Shown piece by piece: positions 33,039 to 41,987 of a stretch of 64,000 nucleotides of DNA. The stretch lies in NCBI GenBank assembly GCA_017502865.1, contig JAFVUD010000004.1, positions 24,333-88,332 of the forward strand. The letters are read 5' to 3'. The notes under the pieces were generated by a model, which had not been told where the DNA came from, did not search any database, and was given only the letters and a program-made list of their open reading frames with translations. The stretch's first letter is position 1. Each line of letters starts with the position of its first letter. Both the position numbers and the translations under genes were made by a program. This DNA is from Alphaproteobacteria bacterium. GTDB lineage: Bacteria > Pseudomonadota > Alphaproteobacteria > Rs-D84.

Positions 33039-35111
33039 TTAGAAGACACCGCCAACCATTGGAACACTGGCGGGAACAGATACCGTTGTGCCAGACGTTG
33101 TTGGAACAACCACAGTCTGGGGGGCGGGGTTTGGTTTTTGCCCCGGTTTGAACGCTTCGGAAATAATGGTACCGGTTGGGTCGGCCGATGCAGCAACACC
33201 GGTGCGACGATTTACACGCATAAATGTCATTCCGTTGGGAACAGGGAATGGTTGATCCTTTTTATCGGCCAAGGCAACACGCATAAAATCTGCGAATACA
33301 CGGGCCGCCATATGGGAACCAGCCCCACGACCCAATGATTTTGGTGTGTCATAGCCCAGATAGACCCCGGCAATTAAATCTTTGGTAAAGCCAACAAACC
33401 ATACGTCTTTGACATCGTTTGTAGTGCCGGTTTTACCCGCAATTGTGTGCCCAGGAACACGGGCCTGTTTTCCGGTGCCGCGTTCAACCGCACCCTGTAA
33501 AATAGAAACCATTTGATACAGGCTTTGCGGGTCAGATAACGGTTCGGCGGTTTCCGCAACAGTTGGTGGCAGCAATTCGGCATCCCATTCGATAATTTCG
33601 GTTTCATTACCACCGATGACACGGCCATATCTGTCTTCGATATAGTCAACCAATTTAGGCTGAATCGCATGGCCACCGTTCACAAAGGCAGAATAGCCCA
33701 ACACCAATTTTTCCAATGTTGTTTCGCCAGACCCCAATGCCATAGACAGATTAATATTTTTCATGTCGGCGGGATAAACACCAAAACGCTGGGCCACTTC
33801 GATAGATTCACGTTCACCAACCGTCTGGACCAGACGTACAGTTGGAACATTGCGTGATGTTTCCAATGACAAACGCAGTGGTACATCGCCCAAGAATTTC
33901 TTGTCATAATTTTCGGGTTTCCACAATGTATTATCTTCACGCCAGCCAACAATTGGTGCATCCAGCAATATTGATTGTGGTGAATAACCACGTTCCAACG
34001 CCGCCAGATACACGAATGGTTTGATGGTGGAACCAACCTGGCGGTATGCCTGGGTGGCACGGTTAAATGAACTTTCGTTAAATGAACGACCGCCGGTCAT
34101 TGCCAAAATACGTCCAGTGTGTGGATTCATCGCAATAATTGCACCCTGTAATTTTTCGGTACGTCCCTGGTTGAACACGTCCAATTCTTTGTTCAATGCG
34201 GCGGCGGCGGCACGTTGCAATTCCGGCACAATTGTTGTTTTGATATACAGACCCTGGTTATACAGGGTTTCACGCCCCAACGAATTCAATAATTGGCGGC
34301 GAACATCTTCGGCAAAGTATTGAAAGTCTTCTTCCATTTGGGCGGTAAAACCGCTGTTGATATTTAATTCTTCGGCGGCGGCGGTGTCGGCGGCGTCCTG
34401 GGTAATAAAGCCTTCTTCGACCATGCGACGCAGTACATAGTTGCGACGTTCAACCGCCATGTTGCGGTTATTTGGTGCCTTGGGCAGAGAGGCCAGAAAT
34501 GCACACTGGGCCAGTGACAATTCCGATACAGGTTTATTGAAATACATCAATGCAGCCGATCCAACACCATATGCACGGGCCCCCAGGAAAATCTGGTTCA
34601 GGTACAGGGTCATGATATGCTGTTTAGAAAATGCACGTTCCAAACGCAGTGCCAAAATCGCTTCTTTGATTTTGCGTGAAATTGTGCGTTCAGACGTCAG
34701 GAAGAAATTCTTGGCCACCTGTTGGGTGATGGTGGATGCACCGGAAAAGCGGGTATTAAATCCCATCATACGCATAACATTATTTGTGGCGGCACGAATG
34801 ATACCCTGGACATCAATGCCAGGATGGGTCCAGAAATTCTGGTCTTCGGCGGCGATAAATGCATTTACCAACTGGGGCGGCATGTCGGCATAGTCGATAA
34901 ACACACGACGTTCTTCGGCGTATTCGATTAACAACGAACCGTCTGATGCATACAGACGTGTTGCAACCGGTGGTGCATATGTTGCCAATTTCTTGTAATC
35001 AGGCAGGTCATTACCATAGATTAAAATTAATGCAGCCAATGCAGCAATTGCACCGGTAAAACACCAAAAGATTACATTTAATAAAATGCGTAAAAATTTT
35101 TTGAATTTCAT
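33039..35111 (-). CDS. mrcA: Penicillin-binding protein 1A, class A
   Basis: The 690-residue protein has one N-terminal helix, a GT51 glycosyltransferase domain ('FIAAEDQNFWTHPGID', 'STITQQVAKNFFL') and a transpeptidase domain with the Ser-x-x-Lys motif in 'GSTIKPF', SxN as 'TSRNVPT' and 'KTGTTND'. It polymerises and crosslinks peptidoglycan. The C-terminal end is rich in P, T and V. The ATG at 35111 lacks an SD, and a promoter (TTGCAA, 17, TAAAAT) ends 10 bases before it, so the leader must be very short. The ORF extends to 35150 but not in a supported way. Confidence 0.95.
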   Translation of the reverse strand: MKFKKFLRILLNVIFWCFTGAIAALAALILIYGNDLPDYKKLATYAPPVATRLYASDGSLLIEYAEERRVFIDYADMPPQLVNAFIAAEDQNFWTHPGIDVQGIIRAATNNVMRMMGFNTRFSGASTITQQVAKNFFLTSERTISRKIKEAILALRLERAFSKQHIMTLYLNQIFLGARAYGVGSAALMYFNKPVSELSLAQCAFLASLPKAPNNRNMAVERRNYVLRRMVEEGFITQDAADTAAAEELNINSGFTAQMEEDFQYFAEDVRRQLLNSLGRETLYNQGLYIKTTIVPELQRAAAAALNKELDVFNQGRTEKLQGAIIAMNPHTGRILAMTGGRSFNESSFNRATQAYRQVGSTIKPFVYLAALERGYSPQSILLDAPIVGWREDNTLWKPENYDKKFLGDVPLRLSLETSRNVPTVRLVQTVGERESIEVAQRFGVYPADMKNINLSMALGSGETTLEKLVLGYSAFVNGGHAIQPKLVDYIEDRYGRVIGGNETEIIEWDAELLPPTVAETAEPLSDPQSLYQMVSILQGAVERGTGKQARVPGHTIAGKTGTTNDVKDVWFVGFTKDLIAGVYLGYDTPKSLGRGAGSHMAARVFADFMRVALADKKDQPFPVPNGMTFMRVNRRTGVAASADPTGTIISEAFKPGQKPNPAPQTVVVPTTSGTTVSVPASVPMVGGVF

Positions 35112-35121
35112 AGTGATATAA

Positions 35122-35150
35122 ATTTTAAGATAAACACAAAAGTTTTGCAA
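35122..35150 (-). promoter_or_regulatory. Promoter of mrcA with very short leader
   Basis: On the minus strand TTGCAA (35145-35150), 17 bases, TAAAAT (35122-35127), then 10 bases to the ATG. Confidence 0.55.
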
Positions 35151-35163
35151 GTTTGTATTAAAT

Positions 35164-35191
35164 TAAAAATCCCCCGTTGGGGGATTTGTTT
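35164..35191 (-). terminator. Terminator of the Cys-rich 822-aa gene
   Basis: The hairpin ATCCCCCAACGGGGGAT on the minus strand is followed by a T-run, right after the stop codon. Confidence 0.85.
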
Positions 35192-37660
35192 TTATGCACC
35201 GGACGTGTCTTCTACACAGGTACCATTATTTTCTTTATAGCCTGCATCACACGTACACTTGCCGTCGGTCCAAGAAGCATACTCAACCGCTTCACACTCC
35301 GTAGGATCTGTTGGCAATTGGGCAGCAGGGGAAGGGGCAGGGCTTGGTGTGTTGCCCGTTTTTGGAATACATACGCCATCATTATCCGGGTCAGGGTCAT
35401 ATCCAGACGCACAGGCATCGCACGTTTGACCGGTATAACCTGTTTTACATACACATGTGCCGTATGAATTACGTTCTGCATTTTTACCGCATACCGCAAC
35501 ACACAATGTTCCATATGGCTGGTACCCGGGCAAGCATTTGCAACGGGCGTTAACATAGTCGCCATCTGCGGTGCCAATTGTACCCTCGGTAGAGGTGTAT
35601 TGAGAATTATCCGGGCACAACAGTGATTCATAGAACATTTCTGAAACACAGTTGATAATACCGTCGTTATAGACAGAAGAGCCGTAATCCACACCTTCGG
35701 CATATTTACAGCCAGAAACGGTCACATCTGATTCCGGATTATCAATTTCGGGTGGGCCGGCAAAGATTGCAAAGCCACATGTCAATGCAACATTGCGGCA
35801 TGCACCACGCATAACGTTATAGATACTGTTGATGCTGGCACTGGACGACCAGGTGTTAATCTGGGTGACCTGTTGGTTATAACAGGTGGCAACATCAATC
35901 ATACAATTTGACGAATATTCCGAAATAATACGTTTCTGGGCCGCACGAACATTTACCATCGCACGTTGGATATAATTTACAACAACATCGTTTGTGGCAT
36001 TATATGTATCTGTGTCACTGTATGTATAACGTTGACATTTGTCCAACACGGCACGACACAGACCGTTATCTGTTACTTTTTGGCCGGTGCCAATCTTGCT
36101 CATCAAATATTTTACGACACAGGCACCATCGCCCAAATCATTGCTAGGATCTGTGCTAGCGGCGATTGCCTGGTGCGTACCGCAGGCAGCAGGGGTCATG
36201 CTGACCGTGTTGCCGATTGATTTTTGCAAAAATCCACTGTCAATACTGGCGTTATTGTAATCTTCCATAAACTGGGTAATTTTGGTGATGTCTTGACCCA
36301 AGACAACCTTGCCATTTTCGTCGATATATCGTTTGGTTGGGTCAACACACTTGTAATAGTTATCGCCACAAACCATGTCGTCTTTCATACATGTTTCCAG
36401 GGCAGAGATGCAGCCCTTGGCATCGTATTGATTCTTGTTTTGCAGAACGGCCAGACGTGCCTTTTGCAACATGCGTTCGGCACTGCGTACATTGTTTTTC
36501 AATGTATCGTTCATCTTGGTCAGGCCCTTTTCATAGGCGATACAATCTTTATCAATTGCCAATTCATAATTGCCGGTGACCTGTTGCGATGTGGCACCCG
36601 CTTCTTTGCATTGGGATAAAATTGTGCTGCAACGTTTTTTGGCAGCGTTATATAAATCTGTGCCACGTAATTTGGCGAAACTGCCACTGGTGCCGGTGTT
36701 CAAGAAATCCAGACTGAATAAATCAGCACTGTCGGCGGTAAAATCCAAATCCATGTCCAGACCGGTAAATGAATCGGCGGAATATGTGGTCGCACTGGTC
36801 GGGTCTTTGATTAAATCTTCGATTTGGGCCAACATGTTGCGGGTTTCGGTGGTATCAACCTGGCCGGACAAGGCCTCTTCCGCTTCGGTGGCGGTTAAAA
36901 TCGCACGAATTTCATCGGCAGACAGACCAACATAACGGATACGTTGGGCAACGTCGTTTAATTCGCTGTTGGCTTCTTTGACGGCCTCTTCTACCTTGGT
37001 ATATTTGGACAGGTTGCCAGAACAACTGCAACGGCCCTGGTTCGTGTCAACAACGTTGCAAAACTGGTCCATGCAATCGTTATACTGTTGCTGGCACGTG
37101 TTGTTTAATTCAGACAACTGTTCCAGGCGTTCTTTAGCCTCGGCAATGGATTCACGGGTGACTTCTTTGGATGCGGCACGGGATTGAACCGAACGCAAAG
37201 ATTCATCTATGTTAGATCCGGTTTGCAGACCACTGCCCGCAATGGTGGCACGACCGCCAACCTCGGCTGTGGAGGGACGCAAAGACAACCCAGCACGACG
37301 AATTGTGGGGTTGTTGTTTATGCTGGCACTGGAAACACGGGCATTACGGCCAACCGTGGACACAACATCAGACAATGTCATGTTTGCACCACCTGCAACA
37401 ACAGAACGTGAAACCGTCGAACGTGCCGCCGTGCCAGATTGCGACGTAGTTGGCGTGACAGCAGTTGTGACATTACGTGATATTGCAGTGCGGGATTGTT
37501 TGGCCGACGATGGTGCAACACGTTCGGTTGCCACAGTCGCCGATGTACCAGCAGTTGTTTTTGTGTTTGTTGATGGAATGACACGCGACGCAGCCGACGC
37601 GGCAGAAACAGCCGGCGCACATATGGCTAATGCGAAAAAACACGTCGCAAGTTTTCTCAT
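35192..37660 (-). CDS. Large exported Cys-rich protein with EGF-like end (paralogue A)
   Basis: The 822-residue protein has a signal peptide ('CFFALAICAPAVSA'), then 'AASRVIPSTNTKT'. A disordered S/T/A/R/V-rich part runs to about residue 100. Residues 100-145 ('GRNARVSSASINNNP', 'GLSLRPSTAEVGGRATIAG') are nearly identical in paralogue B. The Cys-rich core starts at residue 189 ('CQQQYNDCMDQFCNVVD', 'GRCSCSGN') and has about 40 Cys, with 'CGDNYYKCVDPTKRYID' and 'GACRNVALTCGFAIF'. The last 130 residues have EGF-like modules ('CVCKTGYTGQTCDACASGY') and a Pro linker. It is probably surface or periplasmic and disulphide-bonded. The function is unknown. An extended -10 lies 11 bases before the ATG. 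Confidence 0.8.
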   Translation of the reverse strand: MRKLATCFFALAICAPAVSAASAASRVIPSTNTKTTAGTSATVATERVAPSSAKQSRTAISRNVTTAVTPTTSQSGTAARSTVSRSVVAGGANMTLSDVVSTVGRNARVSSASINNNPTIRRAGLSLRPSTAEVGGRATIAGSGLQTGSNIDESLRSVQSRAASKEVTRESIAEAKERLEQLSELNNTCQQQYNDCMDQFCNVVDTNQGRCSCSGNLSKYTKVEEAVKEANSELNDVAQRIRYVGLSADEIRAILTATEAEEALSGQVDTTETRNMLAQIEDLIKDPTSATTYSADSFTGLDMDLDFTADSADLFSLDFLNTGTSGSFAKLRGTDLYNAAKKRCSTILSQCKEAGATSQQVTGNYELAIDKDCIAYEKGLTKMNDTLKNNVRSAERMLQKARLAVLQNKNQYDAKGCISALETCMKDDMVCGDNYYKCVDPTKRYIDENGKVVLGQDITKITQFMEDYNNASIDSGFLQKSIGNTVSMTPAACGTHQAIAASTDPSNDLGDGACVVKYLMSKIGTGQKVTDNGLCRAVLDKCQRYTYSDTDTYNATNDVVVNYIQRAMVNVRAAQKRIISEYSSNCMIDVATCYNQQVTQINTWSSSASINSIYNVMRGACRNVALTCGFAIFAGPPEIDNPESDVTVSGCKYAEGVDYGSSVYNDGIINCVSEMFYESLLCPDNSQYTSTEGTIGTADGDYVNARCKCLPGYQPYGTLCVAVCGKNAERNSYGTCVCKTGYTGQTCDACASGYDPDPDNDGVCIPKTGNTPSPAPSPAAQLPTDPTECEAVEYASWTDGKCTCDAGYKENNGTCVEDTSGA

Positions 37661-37671
37661 CTCTTTGGGTA

Positions 37672-37682
37672 ATTATATCACA
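37672..37682 (-). promoter_or_regulatory. Extended -10 element before Cys-rich gene A
   Basis: TGTGATATAAT on the minus strand, ending 11 bases before the ATG at 37660. Confidence 0.6.
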
Positions 37683-37723
37683 AGATTGTTTTTTAGGAAA
37701 GTGATTAGTTGTGTTTTATGCAA

Positions 37724-37752
37724 TAAAAAAATGCCCCAAATGGGGCAAAAAT
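37724..37752 (-). terminator. Terminator of the IMPase-like gene
   Basis: The hairpin TGCCCCATTTGGGGCA with a following T-run on the minus strand overlaps the end of the gene. Confidence 0.85.
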
Positions 37753-38460
37753 TTACATTTCTACTTTGCCGTTGGTGGCAACCAAATCTGCCATCATTTC
37801 GATTTTACCGCCCGCTTCACGGACCAACAAATCACCGGCAGCAATTTCTGCGAAATCCAATGGATCAGACACGAATGCGTCCAATTTACCGGCGGCAACC
37901 CATGCCAAATCCAATGCAGGACAGCCTGTACGCAGGGTATTTTCACCAACCAATGGACGTGCATCAGATGTGTTATATGCAACCGTTAATTCCGCTGGTT
38001 CTTTTAAATTGGAAACACGAATACGGGCAGAATGGAATGCAGAAAATACGTATGCACCGGCGCCCGCTTCGGCATAGTACAGACGTTCGTCGATTGGCGA
38101 ATATACCAATGCGATTTTTGTTTCATCATTTGAACGCAGTGCCAAAGAAATTGCAAAGTGTGCATTGCCACGGACAAAATTAGATGCCCCAGACAAAGAC
38201 AATACGAATTCGTCACGACCGTCACCTTCGCGGGAAACGTTTGGGGTCAACAGACCGGCCGACGGACGAACCAATAACAAATCAGACAGGATACTTTCTT
38301 CGATACGGGCAGAAGCCTTGGCAACGAAGTCACGGGCACCACGCAGGGATTGTTGCAGATTTTCCACTTCGCCAAAGTCACGACGCAGACCAGATGCTGT
38401 GCGTTGCAACGCCATAAACATTTTGTTTAATTCCGACGAACCTTTAATCATCAATTCCAT
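37753..38460 (-). CDS. Inositol-monophosphatase-like protein with lost metal site
   Basis: The 235-residue protein has the IMPase/SuhB fold pattern, with 'FAISLALRSNDETKIALVYSP' and 'AAGDLLVREAGGKIEMM'. The key motif D-P-x-D-G-T-x-N-F, which binds the catalytic metals, reads 'LSGASNFVRG', so both Asp are gone. The Glu-Glu pair region also shows no clear match. The late Asp ('PLDFAEIAAGD') is kept. It is therefore unlikely to be a phosphatase in the usual way; SuhB proteins also act in RNA-polymerase antitermination, a role that does not need catalysis. It lies next to rpmE. Confidence 0.75.
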   Translation of the reverse strand: MELMIKGSSELNKMFMALQRTASGLRRDFGEVENLQQSLRGARDFVAKASARIEESILSDLLLVRPSAGLLTPNVSREGDGRDEFVLSLSGASNFVRGNAHFAISLALRSNDETKIALVYSPIDERLYYAEAGAGAYVFSAFHSARIRVSNLKEPAELTVAYNTSDARPLVGENTLRTGCPALDLAWVAAGKLDAFVSDPLDFAEIAAGDLLVREAGGKIEMMADLVATNGKVEM

Positions 38461-38494
38461 GTCCCGCCCCCATCAGACAGTAATTAGTTGATTA

Positions 38495-38707
38495 TTAAAA
38501 TTTGAAACCTGCAAATTTTGCCTTGAAATCGGCGGCACGCTGACCTTTGTCGGCGGCGTTAGAACGCTGGCCAGTCCAGGCAGAATGGTTCAAATTGTCT
38601 GTTGACAAAACCAAGTCTTTCTTTACAGAAGAGTACATTTTTACAGTTTTGCCGTCTGTCATTGTCACGTTAATTTCGTGATATTCAGGATGAATTCCTT
38701 GTTTCAT
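38495..38707 (-). CDS. rpmE: 50S ribosomal protein L31
   Basis: The 70-residue product starts 'MKQGIHPEYHEINVTMTDGK' and has 'HSAWTGQRSNAADKG', typical of L31. The zinc-binding Cys of the C+ type are absent, so it is the zinc-free form. The SD is AAAAGGGTAA. The IMPase-like gene follows after 34 bases on the same strand. Confidence 0.93.
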   Translation of the reverse strand: MKQGIHPEYHEINVTMTDGKTVKMYSSVKKDLVLSTDNLNHSAWTGQRSNAADKGQRAADFKAKFAGFKF

Positions 38708-38781
38708 AGTATTACCCTTTTATAAAATTTAGCCCAATGATTATATAAATATTTTTACAGAAATCAAGCAATATTCGAAAT

Positions 38782-39291
38782 TTAATATCGGCCAATGCAA
38801 CCCAGATATGAATTGCCCGTCGATTCCAGCACATTTATAAACTGGGACTGGTTACGGCCGGAAAACAGTGCCAGAATCGTTCCGGCATCTGTTGCCAACA
38901 TATCTGCAACCGTCGCAATACCAGAATTCATTTTCTTGAAAAAACCACTGGTTGGGTAAATTTCCGCCGCCAACAACTGATTTTTCCCGGATGTGTTGGC
39001 ATTTTGTTCACGCTGAATCACCATTAACTGGCATTCAGGGGAAATTATCATTTTATCGGTCACAACAGCATCACTGCCCAGCAGTTCACCCCACCAACCG
39101 GTCGATTCACAGAAAACCGGATAGTAAACCGCCGCATCTGGGTTCGTATTCAGGATTTCACCCAAATCTAAATCACCATTAATAACCGTCGGCATTTGAC
39201 CGGTGGCATTATTAATGACACGACGTGCCAATTGGTACACCGGGTCGCGTGTGGTCTTGCGTGGCCAATAAAGAATCGGAAACTGAGTCAT
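38782..39291 (-). CDS. Hypothetical protein (169 aa)
   Basis: The 169-residue product has no signal peptide or membrane helix. It starts 'MTQFPILYWPRKTTRDPVYQ' and has 'AAVYYPVFCESTGWWGELLG' and 'MLATDAGTILALFSGRNQSQ'. It is not recognised. There is no SD; an extended -10 (TGATATAAT, 39300-39308) lies 8 bases upstream, so the leader must be very short. It lies between rpmE and the TrbL/VirB6-like genes on the same strand as the first of these. It could be an accessory cytoplasmic protein of that locus. Confidence 0.65.
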   Translation of the reverse strand: MTQFPILYWPRKTTRDPVYQLARRVINNATGQMPTVINGDLDLGEILNTNPDAAVYYPVFCESTGWWGELLGSDAVVTDKMIISPECQLMVIQREQNANTSGKNQLLAAEIYPTSGFFKKMNSGIATVADMLATDAGTILALFSGRNQSQFINVLESTGNSYLGCIGRY

Positions 39292-39299
39292 TGCTATGA

Positions 39300-39308
39300 A
39301 TTATATCA
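39300..39308 (-). promoter_or_regulatory. Extended -10 with near-leaderless start
   Basis: TGATATAAT on the minus strand, then 8 bases to the ATG at 39291. Confidence 0.5.
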
Positions 39309-39359
39309 GATTCGGTTTGCACAAAAAAGGGGGCCAGAGCAAATAAAGGGCTTGATTTT

Positions 39360-40652
39360 TTATTTTTTCATTACGGCCCACAGTTTCTGCAGGTTTGACC
39401 AGACAATCTGGACATCCTTTTTAACCGTGTCATAGTATTTTGTCGATATGCCGGTGTTGAACAAAGTCTTCATAAGTGCCGGAATTGACGTCATAAACAT
39501 GGCAATAAACACACCCATCAGGATAATTGTAATCAAGCTGTCGTTGCGCATCATCAAACCGTCCATAATGATTGTCGAATCGTTATTGGAAATCGCCGCC
39601 ATCAAGGCAGAACCGCCATTCCAACGACCAAAAAGCGAATCGACAAAGATAAATCCAAACGAAACAAAAACACCCGTCATCGCAATACCAAATGTTGCAG
39701 CAACAACATCATCTATGATGGCCATGACACCTTTGTTATGGGTTCCACGGGGAAAAATCTTCCAATCTTTGAATATCCAGCCCAGAATCGTTAATGGCAA
39801 CATTATCAAATCCAGTGCCAGGTTCATGAACACTTCTAGGAAATACAGCGGTATCGGCAACAGGGCACTAAAAAACAACATCAGCACCAGCAGGCCTGCA
39901 AAGAAAATTGGCACATTTGGAAAGATTGGCACACCCCACATGATTTTATGCATGTATTCTTCGTTAAATGCCATGTTCATCATGGTCCAACCCGTTGTCA
40001 TCCCCAGACCTGTTAACTGATGCACGGTGGCCAATTCACATGCCAGGTTATGACGCAGACGTGGCGAAAACGCCCCGGATTTTGCCGCCGCAACATCAAC
40101 AGTGGTTGGGTCGGCCAATGCGGTTGCAATTACACAGTTATTAAACGCTTCGTCCCCGGCGACAACATGATTTATTGCCAGACCTATGTTAAATACGGGG
40201 GTTATCGCAATGTCTGAAATCAATCGTGGCAGGGGTGCCAGCAGCACCACAGATGCAAATGCCAGATTCATCAATGTTTCGCCGAACGATTTGGTCAGGG
40301 CGACGGGTTCTTCGACGTTGGAATTAATAAACCCAGACATGATTCGCCATGCAAACCATACTGCAACCAACCCCAATGATAATGGGACAATTATTTTACC
40401 CAGCCCATTATAGACACCGGGCATGATTGATGACAATGTGCCGATAATGCTGGAAAACATGTCACAGGTCCAACAACTGCCAAAGAAATCAAGGGCGGAT
40501 TTCATATCGACCGGCGACATAGAACGGTATATGGAAAAACCTGCGATACCAACAACGCTGGCGGCGGCACCAACCAACCATGGTGCAACAGCCCCTGCCC
40601 CGAACGGCAGGAACGAAAAAAACACTATCCAGAATTTTTTTAATCCATTCAT
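39360..40652 (-). CDS. TrbL/VirB6-like polytopic membrane protein 1 (leftward)
   Basis: The 430-residue protein (ATG 40652) has a signal-like N-terminus ('FWIVFFSFLPFGAGAVA') and about seven further hydrophobic helices. 'GSCWTCDMFSSIIG' (CxxC at 60/63) precedes the first long helix. 'ISDIAITPVFNIGLAIN' resembles 'ISNVVITPVLFVGGQLA' in protein 4 of the set. The C-terminal part ('LEVFMNLALDLIMLPLTILG', then a basic tail) has the look of VirB6/TrbL, the inner-membrane channel part of type IV secretion. This is a fold-level guess from hydrophobicity. It is divergent from four related genes. Confidence 0.6.
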   Translation of the reverse strand: MNGLKKFWIVFFSFLPFGAGAVAPWLVGAAASVVGIAGFSIYRSMSPVDMKSALDFFGSCWTCDMFSSIIGTLSSIMPGVYNGLGKIIVPLSLGLVAVWFAWRIMSGFINSNVEEPVALTKSFGETLMNLAFASVVLLAPLPRLISDIAITPVFNIGLAINHVVAGDEAFNNCVIATALADPTTVDVAAAKSGAFSPRLRHNLACELATVHQLTGLGMTTGWTMMNMAFNEEYMHKIMWGVPIFPNVPIFFAGLLVLMLFFSALLPIPLYFLEVFMNLALDLIMLPLTILGWIFKDWKIFPRGTHNKGVMAIIDDVVAATFGIAMTGVFVSFGFIFVDSLFGRWNGGSALMAAISNNDSTIIMDGLMMRNDSLITIILMGVFIAMFMTSIPALMKTLFNTGISTKYYDTVKKDVQIVWSNLQKLWAVMKK

Positions 40653-40663
40653 TGTTTTTAAGT

Positions 40664-40694
40664 ATATCACATTTTGCAACAAATGTGATATAAT
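40664..40694. promoter_or_regulatory. Palindromic divergent promoter of the TrbL/VirB6-like genes
   Basis: ATATCACATTT (40664-40674) is inverted exactly as AAATGTGATAT (40681-40691) around TGCAAC. TATAAT for the right side is at 40689-40694 (with extended TG); TATACT for the left side is at 40662-40667 on the minus strand. Both transcripts would share one regulator site. Confidence 0.65.
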
Positions 40695-40721
40695 TGAAAA
40701 GATAAATAAATATAGTAGAGA

Positions 40722-41981
40722 ATGTTTTTATTAAAAAAACTGATTTTTTGCGTGGTTGCAATGCTGATGATGGTCACGCCCAGCATGGCGTTTGCCGGCA
40801 ATATTGTTGACGCATTGGATTTGTCACCGTTCGTGCCATATGTTCTGGATGCACTGATGATGGTAGCAACGGGGACATATGAATTTTTTGTCGGTGATGA
40901 TAGCGGTGGATTTTTATACGTGTTGATTTGGGGATTTTTGGCAATATCGATAACACTGTATTTGTTCAAACTGTACATGCCGAAAAAGTGGGTGGATTTA
41001 TTTGGTTTTTCAGGCGGTGGCGAAATCGCAGATGCCAAGGTTGGTGCACTGGACATTGCGTACAATGTTTTAAAACCGGCGTTGCGTGCACTGATTGCAA
41101 TGCTGCTGTTGTTGCAGATAAAACCGGTTTTTGTGACAGATTGGGTTGTTAATCCATTCTTGAAAATCGGGTCTGTGTACACCAGCGTTTTGACCAAGCA
41201 GATGAATATCCCAGGCATTGGTGTTGCCAAGGTGGAATGTCCCCAGGCCGTTGTTGAAAAAGCATGGATTTCCGAATCGGCATGTGAATACTTGACCCAG
41301 CCGGTGGCACAATTATCACACGCCAACAACCAGGTTATTAAACACGGATTCAAATCTATTACACGTGGGTTAGACCAGTTGGTATCACTGTTTTCACATA
41401 ATCGTGGCGAAGGATTTATGAACCTGATATCTGGGTTGGTATTGGTGTTCACATTCGTCGGTTGCAATCTGTTTATGGCAATGTTGGTTATCCAGGCGAT
41501 ATTTAATTTTGGTATGTCGTTGGTACTGTATCCGTTTAACGTGTTAATGTATGTTGTAAAATCCAGTGATAAATGGCTGGATTTATGGCCGGCGTTCAAC
41601 AACATTATCAAAGCGTTGCAAGATTTAATTATCACGATGATTTCGTGTGCGTTTATGCTGTGTATAAATATGGCGATTGTAAAGGCACTGTTCACATGGA
41701 ACACGTCTATATTTGTTGTTGCCGCAGGTGGCAGTGCAACCAGCAATGTCCCACAAATGGCAAATGCATCAGGTGGTTTTGGCGAACATGCAATTATGTG
41801 TTTGTCGGCGATTTTAACATTCTATATCATGCAAAGATTGTTCGAAGTGACAAACAAGATGTTAAAGAGTTATACGGGCGGAATGGACGGACTGTACAAC
41901 AGTGTAAAGTCTGATTTCAAGACAACCAAAGGCAACATAGCAAAAACGTACGAAACAATTAAAAAGGCATTCAAAGACTGA
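40722..41981 (+). CDS. TrbL/VirB6-like polytopic membrane protein 2
   Basis: The 419-residue protein has a signal-like first helix ('CVVAMLMMVTPSMAFAG') and about seven more helices. A loop of about 100 residues has four Cys, of which one pair is 'VECPQ' and 'SACEYL'. 'FGMSLVLYPFNVLMYVVKSS' and 'WLDLWPAFNNIIKALQDLII' look like the conserved central region of TrbL/VirB6 channel proteins. The C-terminus is polar and basic ('VKSDFKTTKGNIAKTYETI') and cytoplasmic. It is the first of four rightward genes separated by 0 to 6 bases. Confidence 0.6.
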   Translation: MFLLKKLIFCVVAMLMMVTPSMAFAGNIVDALDLSPFVPYVLDALMMVATGTYEFFVGDDSGGFLYVLIWGFLAISITLYLFKLYMPKKWVDLFGFSGGGEIADAKVGALDIAYNVLKPALRALIAMLLLLQIKPVFVTDWVVNPFLKIGSVYTSVLTKQMNIPGIGVAKVECPQAVVEKAWISESACEYLTQPVAQLSHANNQVIKHGFKSITRGLDQLVSLFSHNRGEGFMNLISGLVLVFTFVGCNLFMAMLVIQAIFNFGMSLVLYPFNVLMYVVKSSDKWLDLWPAFNNIIKALQDLIITMISCAFMLCINMAIVKALFTWNTSIFVVAAGGSATSNVPQMANASGGFGEHAIMCLSAILTFYIMQRLFEVTNKMLKSYTGGMDGLYNSVKSDFKTTKGNIAKTYETIKKAFKD

Positions 41982-41987
41982 TAAAAA

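Noticed and set aside
35192..35620. Eukaryotic origin of the EGF-like end of Cys-rich protein A
   Set aside because: EGF-like spacing of Cys also occurs in bacterial exported proteins, and base composition is like the rest of the gene.
37209..38183. A 324-codon plus-strand frame across the end of Cys-rich gene A and the IMPase-like gene
   Set aside because: It crosses two well-supported minus-strand genes and a terminator.
40667..41746. A 359-codon frame opposite the first rightward TrbL/VirB6-like gene
   Set aside because: The forward frame has a signal-like start and regular membrane helices; the reverse frame only mirrors them and would run through the divergent promoter.
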